DNA of 7,739 nt, from positions 206 to 7,944 of the forward strand of contig PMFY01000385.1 of NCBI GenBank assembly GCA_003157945.1, written 5' to 3'. The position numbers and the translations under genes are program-made. The DNA is from Acidimicrobiaceae bacterium. Lineage in GTDB: Bacteria > Actinomycetota > Acidimicrobiia > Acidimicrobiales > RAAP-2. Below the pieces are notes generated by a model that was not told the origin of the DNA, made no database searches, and worked only from the letters and a program-made list of their open reading frames with translations. Of the stretch, positions 1 to 5,085 are shown in pieces. The first letter of the stretch is position 1; each line of letters starts with the position of its first letter.

Positions 1-1068
1 GGCGAGCAGCACGGCGAGCAGCCCGATGCCGAGGTACTGCCCGGACAGCGACGGGGCCTGGTAGCCGCCGACCTGGTGGGACAGCGCCAGCACCTGGGGT
101 GTGGCGGGCATCGGATGCACGAACCAGCGGACGGACGTACCGCCGTAGCTCAGCAGCGGGCTCCCCCAGATGTTGCCCGACAGGTGGGCGGGCCCGGCCA
201 GGGCGAACCAGGCCGGCCAGGCCAGGAGCACGGCCGAGCTCACGACCGCGGCGCCGGCCGCCTGCAGTGCGTAGCGCGCCCGGGCCACCAGGACCTCCCG
301 CCGGAAGAGCGCGGCCCCGACGACGACCAGGACGGTGCCGATGCCGGCGGCGACGGCGGTCAGCACCAGCAGCTCGGTGCCGAAGAAGAACTGCACGAAG
401 GCCAGTGCCCCGATGGCCCCGCCGGTGACCCACCAGCGCCACCGCTGGCGGGCCAGGAGCTCGTCGAGGCAGAGCACCAGCAGCGGGGGCACGGCCGCCA
501 TCCCCAGCATCAGATGGGCGTCGGTGAGGCTCACCACCACGAAGGGCGAGAACCCGTAGAGGAGCCCACCGACGAAGGCGGCCGGGGCCCACGACACCCA
601 GCGCCGCAGCAGCACGTACATGGCCAGCGCCGACAGCGCCGGGCTGAGGGTGAGGGCGACGTTGAGGGTGGCGATGGGGCCGAAGGCCCACGTGACCGGG
701 GCCAGCAGGATGCCGAAGCCGACCTCGGCGGTGTTGGACAGCAGGTTCACGCCCGTCGGGTGGAACAGGTAGGTCGAGTACAGCGGGTCCAGGCCGTGAC
801 GGATGGCGAAGGCCGGCCACGCCAGGAACCATGTGAAGAGGGAGGTGTCCCCACAGCCGCAGGTGGTCACCGCCGTCGGGTGCGTGGACCACACCTGCCA
901 CCACAGTCCCACCGACAGGGCCAGGTACCCGAGGCCGCCGGCCAGCAGCGAGCGCCAGCCGCGCACGCGGTGTCGGCGCCCGAGGCGACCGGGACCGGTC
1001 CCGGCCTCGACCCGATCGGGTCCGCCCGAGGCGACCGGTGCGTCGACCACGTCGTCGACCACCGTCAC
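1..1068 (-). CDS. GT-C-like polytopic membrane protein, third paralogue (C-terminus cut by window edge)
   Basis: This is an open reading frame of 356 codons that runs off the left edge, so the C-terminal part is missing (about 290 residues, judging from the two 646-aa paralogues in the window). The start is GTG at 1068, whose bases overlap the TGA of the upstream gene as GTGA; a second GTG lies two codons further in. After a polar, Asp/Val/Gly-rich N-terminus comes a first membrane helix (about residues 41-59). An outer loop follows with Cys70-Gly-Cys72-Gly-Asp74, then HPTGVNLL (103-110), APVTWAFGP, an LLRRW stretch, LLYGFSP, DAH (183-185), a VQFFFGTE segment and VGGYQAP. All of these recur in the genes at 3123 and 5086. 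Known GT-C enzymes carry a catalytic Asp in the first extracytoplasmic loop, and Asp74 is a candidate by position. The inferred role is transfer of a sugar from a polyprenyl-phosphate donor at the outer face of the membrane. The substrate is unknown, and a non-catalytic relative is possible. Confidence 0.85.
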   Translation of the reverse strand, partial: MTVVDDVVDAPVASGGPDRVEAGTGPGRLGRRHRVRGWRSLLAGGLGYLALSVGLWWQVWSTHPTAVTTCGCGDTSLFTWFLAWPAFAIRHGLDPLYSTYLFHPTGVNLLSNTAEVGFGILLAPVTWAFGPIATLNVALTLSPALSALAMYVLLRRWVSWAPAAFVGGLLYGFSPFVVVSLTDAHLMLGMAAVPPLLVLCLDELLARQRWRWWVTGGAIGALAFVQFFFGTELLVLTAVAAGIGTVLVVVGAALFRREVLVARARYALQAAGAAVVSSAVLLAWPAWFALAGPAHLSGNIWGSPLLSYGGTSVRWFVHPMPATPQVLALSHQVGGYQAPSLSGQYLGIGLLAVLLA

Positions 1069-1139
1069 CGGGGCGCCCCGACCAGACCGTCGACCGCGGG
1101 GTCGTCGACCGCGGGTCCGTCGGAGGTGGGATCGTCGAC
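1042..1139. repeat. GTCGAC-rich low-complexity stretch across a gene junction
   Basis: Five GTCGAC hexamers start at 1042, 1054, 1089, 1104 and 1134, including a 15-bp tandem unit at 1089-1118 (GTCGACCGCGGG plus three bases) and a repeated GTCGACCAC at 1042 and 1054. They code for the Asp/Pro/Val-rich tail of the 510-aa glycosyltransferase (DDPAVDG-type repeats) and for the VDD-rich N-terminus of the next protein. Both are likely flexible cytoplasmic or loop tails, and the stretch may expand by slippage. Confidence 0.5.
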
Positions 1140-2597
1140 GGCGACCGGCGCACCGGTCGGATCCGCCGCGGCCACCCCGTCGGGCGCCGTCGGGCCGGCG
1201 AGCCCGGCCGCCGCCACCACCGCCCACAGCCCGACGATCCACCAGCCCTCGACGGCGGGGTACTCGGTGATGCGGTGCGCGGTCGAGAGCAGCCAGGGCC
1301 CGATGGCCCCGTTGCCGGTCACCAGCGCACTGGCCACCGCCACCAGTCCGGTGGCCAGGGCCAGCCACGCCCACAGGTCGTTGCCCAGCTCCACCCGGCG
1401 CCGAACGCCACGCAGGGCGATGCCGCCGAGCACCGCCAGGGGCACCGCCAGCACCAGGACGTGGAGATAGGGGCTGAAGCCGTGGGCGACCGCGTCCGTG
1501 CGGTTCGCCAGGTCCTGGGAGGCCGAGAACGTGGACGTCGCCCCCCGGGCGTGGATCGCCTTCATCAGGACGGGCCACCACGCCAGGGCGGCCAGCTCGC
1601 ACCCCGCCAGCACGAGGGGCGTGACGAGCCGGCGGCGCGCCCCGCGCAGGCCGGCGATCCCGATCGACCGTGCCGCCACCAGGACCACCAGGGCCACGGC
1701 GGTCACGAAGCCCTCGTTCTTGGTCATGCCGGCCACCAGCACCAGGATCACGGCGGCGGCCCGCGTCGACGGGTCGGACCGCAGCTGCAGGCCGAAGGCC
1801 ACGGCGCCGACGGCGGCGAGGGACCACAGCGGGTCGGCGTAGCCGTTGGTCAGGAACGGCTCCGTGATCCCCGCGGCGACGACCACCAGGAGGGCCGCGA
1901 CGGCGATGCCGGCGGCCAGCGGCAGCCACGCCCGGGACACCCGCGCCGCCACCGTCCGGCCGGCCTGTACCACCGCGAGAGCGGCGGCAGCCAGGGCACA
2001 GGCGTCGAGCACGGCGACCATGGTGACCCCGAGCCGGGCCGTGTGGATCCCGGTGATCCGCCAGGCCACCGCCACCGAGGCGCTCAGCAGCGGCGGGTAG
2101 GCCGACTGGGTCAGCACCAGGTTGCGGGCACGCAGGTCGACCAGCAGCTGGGCGTGGCTGTGCAGGAACCAGCCCGGCCGCATCACCCACAGCGACCGGG
2201 CGTCGAATCCGACGGTGGGCGTCCGGAGACCCCGCAGGCTCCAGATGCAGGCCAGCACCACCACCAGGAAGCCCACCACGCCGGCGACCCGGTCCACGGC
2301 CCGGCCCCGTCCCCGGCCCCGGCGCCGGGGCGCCTCGGCCCGCAGTCCGAGGTCGGGACGGACCACGAGCAGCCCGCAGACCGCACCGGCGGCCAGGACG
2401 GCGATGCCGATGAACCAGTCGAGCAGCGGTCCGCCGAAGGTCAGGGACGCCGTGGCGGCCAGGCTGGCGGCCACGGCACCGGCCAGCGGGGCGAGGGGCA
2501 CGGCGTACCAGCGGAGCCCGACCGTGACCAGGACGGGGAGGAGGCCCGCGGCGCCGAGGGCACAGATGCCGGCGAGGGTGGCGAGGACGGTGCTCAC
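1065..2597 (-). CDS. Polytopic GT-C (GT39-like) membrane glycosyltransferase, 510 aa
   Basis: The protein has about 10-12 hydrophobic segments over residues 1-468 and a hydrophilic Asp/Pro/Ala-rich tail (469-510). Visible motifs are FDARSLW (131-137), which places an Asp in a probable outer loop, SAYPPLL (165-171), NGYADPLW (251-258), GMTKNEG (290-296) and AHRITEYP (440-447). A loop Asp in an F-D-A-R/W context, Y-P-P-L and T-K-N-E-G are patterns I associate with bacterial membrane glycosyltransferases of the GT-C superfamily, which use polyprenyl-phosphate sugars on the outer face. The inferred role is therefore sugar transfer during envelope glycan synthesis; donor and acceptor cannot be read. 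It is not an obvious paralogue of the CGCGD-type proteins around it, because it lacks CGCGD and HPxGVNLL. The GTG start overlaps the TGA of the small upstream gene by 4 bp (GTGA), and its own TGA overlaps the next GTG in the same way, so translational coupling is likely. No clear Shine-Dalgarno sequence is visible. Confidence 0.87.
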   Translation of the reverse strand: MSTVLATLAGICALGAAGLLPVLVTVGLRWYAVPLAPLAGAVAASLAATASLTFGGPLLDWFIGIAVLAAGAVCGLLVVRPDLGLRAEAPRRRGRGRGRAVDRVAGVVGFLVVVLACIWSLRGLRTPTVGFDARSLWVMRPGWFLHSHAQLLVDLRARNLVLTQSAYPPLLSASVAVAWRITGIHTARLGVTMVAVLDACALAAAALAVVQAGRTVAARVSRAWLPLAAGIAVAALLVVVAAGITEPFLTNGYADPLWSLAAVGAVAFGLQLRSDPSTRAAAVILVLVAGMTKNEGFVTAVALVVLVAARSIGIAGLRGARRRLVTPLVLAGCELAALAWWPVLMKAIHARGATSTFSASQDLANRTDAVAHGFSPYLHVLVLAVPLAVLGGIALRGVRRRVELGNDLWAWLALATGLVAVASALVTGNGAIGPWLLSTAHRITEYPAVEGWWIVGLWAVVAAAGLAGPTAPDGVAAADPTGAPVAVDDPTSDGPAVDDPAVDGLVGAPR

Positions 2598-3094
2598 AGC
2601 GGCGGCGCCGGGGGCGGGCCCTGGCCGGGCACCTGCGCGCCGGTGCCCACGCGCACGACCGTGCGCCCGCCCGGCCCCCGGCTGGTGGCCACCACGGTCG
2701 TGCCGAGGCAGGTGCCGGGACCGCCGGGCCCGTCGTGGAGGGTCAGGGTCACCTGGGCCGTCGAGGCCGGGTCGGCCACGGTCAGCCAGGAGCCGAAGCC
2801 CTTGATCATGGTGACGACGTCCGCCAGGTTGGTGCCGCCCAGGGTCACCGGCTGGTCCGGCCGGACGAGGCTGTGGGCCTGGGTGTCGATGCAGGCGTAG
2901 AAGGCGTCGTCGACGGCGGCGTCGTGGACGGTCCGGGGAGCCAGCTGCACGTCGACCGTGCGGGCGCCGCGGACGGCCTGGCCACCCAGGGCCACCAGTG
3001 CGATGCCGGCGACGAGGGCGGAGACCACCGTCACCAGCACCGTCCGGACCGGGCCCCGTCGGTGCGTCCCCGCGGGAGATCCGACGTGCGTCAC
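2594..3094 (-). CDS. Small single-pass membrane protein with extracytoplasmic domain, unknown function
   Basis: I do not recognise the family. From the chosen GTG at 3094 the product is 166 aa. It has a short basic N-terminus (THRRGPVR), one strong hydrophobic segment (about 17-38), then an outward-facing polar domain with two cysteines (Cys68 in YACID, Cys129 in GTCLG) that could form a disulfide, and a Pro/Gly-rich end. Alternating hydrophobic patterns such as QVTLTLHD, TTVVATS and RTVVRVG suggest beta structure. The frame is open upstream to GTG 3154 (186 aa), but that start would overlap the previous gene by 32 bp. The extra codons also have more A/T in third positions than the rest of the gene, so 3094 is preferred. 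The stop overlaps the next start as GTGA. Its position between membrane glycosyltransferases suggests an accessory or assembly factor in the same pathway, which is an inference from context only. Confidence 0.75.
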   Translation of the reverse strand: MTHVGSPAGTHRRGPVRTVLVTVVSALVAGIALVALGGQAVRGARTVDVQLAPRTVHDAAVDDAFYACIDTQAHSLVRPDQPVTLGGTNLADVVTMIKGFGSWLTVADPASTAQVTLTLHDGPGGPGTCLGTTVVATSRGPGGRTVVRVGTGAQVPGQGPPPAPPL

Positions 3095-3106
3095 GGGCGG
3101 TGACGC
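3088..3106 (-). promoter_or_regulatory. 7-bp inverted repeat over the probable start codon of the small membrane protein gene
   Basis: In the transcript sense, GCGTCAC and GTGACGC form a perfect 7-bp stem around a 5-nt loop. The GTG within the second arm is the preferred start at 3094. The hairpin lies in the 28-bp gap after the stop codon of the upstream 646-aa gene. Such a structure could hide the start until a ribosome finishing the upstream gene opens it. Chance inverted repeats of this size are not rare in GC-rich DNA, so the regulatory reading is tentative. Confidence 0.3.
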
Positions 3107-3122
3107 TACCAGTCGGCCCCGG

Positions 3123-5063
3123 TCAGCCCGCGGCCATGACGCACGTCGCCTCACGCCCGACGGCGCCCGGCGAGCCGGTGTCGCCGAGCGCCTCGCAGGT
3201 GGCCAGGGCCGCCGGCGTCGGCCCGGGACCCGTCGGCAGGTCGCGCGCGGCCTGCGGCCACACCCACGAGCCGGCCCGGAGGACGGGCGCCCGCCCGGTC
3301 ACGGCGGTCAGGAAGGCGACGGTGTAGGGCACCGAGGTGACCTGGTCGTAGGGGGGCAGCGTGGGCTCGGCGGGGAGCACCGCGTCGTCCACCCCCCAGG
3401 CCACCAGGGCCCGCCGCGTGGCGGCCACGTCGCCCGGCCGCAGGCGCTGGGCGGTGAAGGAGAACGAGGCCCGGGCCACGGCCTCGGCACCGGGGCGTTG
3501 GGCCCCGGTGCGCTCGATGACCCCACCCGGTCCGCCGCCCCCCACCATGGCGTAGGGGAAGCCGGCCACGGCCTGCCAGGCCATGGCGCTCTCGATCACC
3601 TGGTCCGGCACCGGGAAGACCAGGAGCACCGTTCCCCCGGGCAACCGGGGGGCGACGGTGGTGAACCAGCTCGGCGACCGCACGGGCTGGGTGACCATGG
3701 GCACGGTCGGGGCGAGGTACGCGGCGATCGGCACCAGTCCGACGGCGGCCACGCCCAGACCGGCGGCGCCGGCCGCCCACCGGACCCGGTCCGGGGGGCC
3801 GTCCCCACCGGGTCGGGCCAGCACCGCACTGCGGGTGCGGTCGACCACCACGGCGAGGATGACGGCCAGCGACAGGTAGGTCACCACCAGGAAACGGCTC
3901 GGGATGATGTTCTGGAACACGGGCTGGCCGGCCAGGACCTGCCACGGCAGCCACACCGTCCGGTCGGCCCCCGAGGCCAGGACCACCGAGACCGCCGTCA
4001 TCGCCCCGAAGAACCAGAGGCGGCGGTCCCGGCGCCAGACCAGGAGGCCGACCACGGCCACCACCGCCAGGCCGATGCCGACGTACTGGCCCGAGAGGGT
4101 GGGGCCCTGGTAGCCGCCGACCCGATGGGAGAAGAGGGTGTACCCGGGTGACGCCGGCGTGGGCCAGAGGTAGGCCCGGGCCGTCGTCCCCTCGAAGCCG
4201 AGGTACAGGGACGGCCACACCCGGCCCGACACGTGGACCGGGCCGTCCAACGCGTAGAACGTCGGCCAGGCCAGGAGCACCCCGGCGGTCAGGGCCGCCG
4301 TGCCCAGCCCGACCAGGGCGCGCCGCGCCCGGGCCCGCGCCTCGTCCAGGTGGGCCAGGGCGTAGCCCCCGAGCAGCACCGCGGCGGGCACGGCGGCGAT
4401 GCCCAGGATGAGGAGGACCTCGGTGCCGACGAAGAACTGCACCACGAGGAGCAGTCCGAGCACCAGGCCGACGGCCACGGGCCCCCGTCGGCGCCGGAAG
4501 AGCAGTTCGTCGACGCACGCCACCACCAACGGGGGGACCACCGCCCATCCGAGCATGAGGTGGGCGTCCGAGAGGCTGACCAGCACCAGCGGCGAGAACC
4601 CGTAGAGGAGTCCGCCGACGAAGGCGGCCGGCAACCAGCGCACCCAGCGCCGCAGCAGCACGAACATGGCCAGGGCCGACAGGGCGGGGGCGAGCGTCAG
4701 GGCCACGTTCATGGCGGCCACCGGTCCGAAGGCCCAGGTGACGGGGGCCAGCACGATGCCGAGCGCCAGCACCGAGGTGTTGTCCAACAGGTTGACGCCG
4801 GCCGGATGGGACATGGCCGTGGAGAAGAACGGGTCGAGTCCGTGGGCGAGGGCGTGCGCGGGCCAGGCGAAGAACCAGAGGAACAGGGCGCTGTCGCCAC
4901 AGCCGCAGGTGGTCGTGGCCGTCGGGTGGCCCGACCACACGTTCCACCACACGAGGAGGGCGACAGCCAGGTAGGCGACCGCGGCCAGGACGAGGGCCCG
5001 GCCGCGTCCGGTCGGCCCGGCCGCCGGCCCGTCGGGCACCGCCGGGCGGGGCCGTCGCGTCAT
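3123..5063 (-). CDS. GT-C-like polytopic membrane protein with CGCGD motif, second paralogue, 646 aa
   Basis: The chosen start is ATG at 5063, giving 646 aa. A GTG at 5081 would add six residues and leave 4 bp after the upstream stop; no Shine-Dalgarno sequence decides between them. Layout: a basic N-terminus; membrane helix 1 (about 22-40); an outer loop with Cys53-Gly-Cys55-Gly-Asp57 and HPAGVNLL (86-93); further helices with APVTWAFGPVAAMN, LLRRWVRW, LLYGFSP (152-158) and DAH (166-168); VQFFVGTE (208-215); VGGYQGP (315-321); IIPSRF (386-391), a context I associate with GT-C-type polytopic proteins; and, after a last helix near 430-450, a soluble outer domain with LLVFPVP and MAWQAVAGF. The end carries two cysteines (CEALGD and CVMAAG). 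The architecture suggests a membrane glycosyltransferase acting on lipid-linked sugars, with Asp57 as candidate catalytic residue. I know of no characterised member, so the substrate is open. A 104-bp stretch is almost identical in DNA to the neighbouring paralogue. Confidence 0.88.
   Translation of the reverse strand: MTRRPRPAVPDGPAAGPTGRGRALVLAAVAYLAVALLVWWNVWSGHPTATTTCGCGDSALFLWFFAWPAHALAHGLDPFFSTAMSHPAGVNLLDNTSVLALGIVLAPVTWAFGPVAAMNVALTLAPALSALAMFVLLRRWVRWLPAAFVGGLLYGFSPLVLVSLSDAHLMLGWAVVPPLVVACVDELLFRRRRGPVAVGLVLGLLLVVQFFVGTEVLLILGIAAVPAAVLLGGYALAHLDEARARARRALVGLGTAALTAGVLLAWPTFYALDGPVHVSGRVWPSLYLGFEGTTARAYLWPTPASPGYTLFSHRVGGYQGPTLSGQYVGIGLAVVAVVGLLVWRRDRRLWFFGAMTAVSVVLASGADRTVWLPWQVLAGQPVFQNIIPSRFLVVTYLSLAVILAVVVDRTRSAVLARPGGDGPPDRVRWAAGAAGLGVAAVGLVPIAAYLAPTVPMVTQPVRSPSWFTTVAPRLPGGTVLLVFPVPDQVIESAMAWQAVAGFPYAMVGGGGPGGVIERTGAQRPGAEAVARASFSFTAQRLRPGDVAATRRALVAWGVDDAVLPAEPTLPPYDQVTSVPYTVAFLTAVTGRAPVLRAGSWVWPQAARDLPTGPGPTPAALATCEALGDTGSPGAVGREATCVMAAG
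4651..4754. repeat. 104-bp near-identical tract shared with 6608-6711 (copy 1)
   Basis: This tract lies inside the second paralogue and codes for about residues 104-138 (from APVTWAFGP to the LLRR stretch). It matches 6608-6711 at 103 of 104 positions by manual alignment, with the one difference at 4698 (C here, G at 6655). Identity drops at once outside it: 6 mismatches in the 20 bases on the left and 10 in 31 on the right. The homologous part of the third paralogue (about 604-707) differs at many bases. Confidence 0.85.
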
Positions 5064-5085
5064 CGTGACGGTGCCGACCACGGTG

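Noticed and set aside
76..1470. Plus-strand open frame (464 codons) at the left end
   Set aside because: It is antisense to two supported genes, has no recognisable domain, and its composition is that of a shadow frame.
1038..2900. Plus-strand open frame (620 codons) opposite the 510-aa glycosyltransferase
   Set aside because: It has low-complexity Gly/Arg/Gln/His composition and crosses several minus-strand gene boundaries, while the minus-strand frames carry clear motifs.
3088..3106. Reading the inverted repeat as a transcription terminator
   Set aside because: It has no following U-tract, a short stem, and the operon continues through it with overlapping genes.
3095..3154. Longer start (GTG 3154) for the small membrane protein
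   Set aside because: It would overlap the upstream gene by 32 bp, and the added codons show weaker third-position G/C preference. It cannot be excluded.
2958..4151. Plus-strand open frame (397 codons)
   Set aside because: It is antisense to the C-terminal half of the second paralogue and has biased Gly/Arg/His composition.
4651..4754. Mobile element or transposon end as an explanation for the 104-bp direct repeat
   Set aside because: Both copies sit in phase inside homologous coding sequence with no terminal inverted repeats or insertion; gene conversion is simpler.
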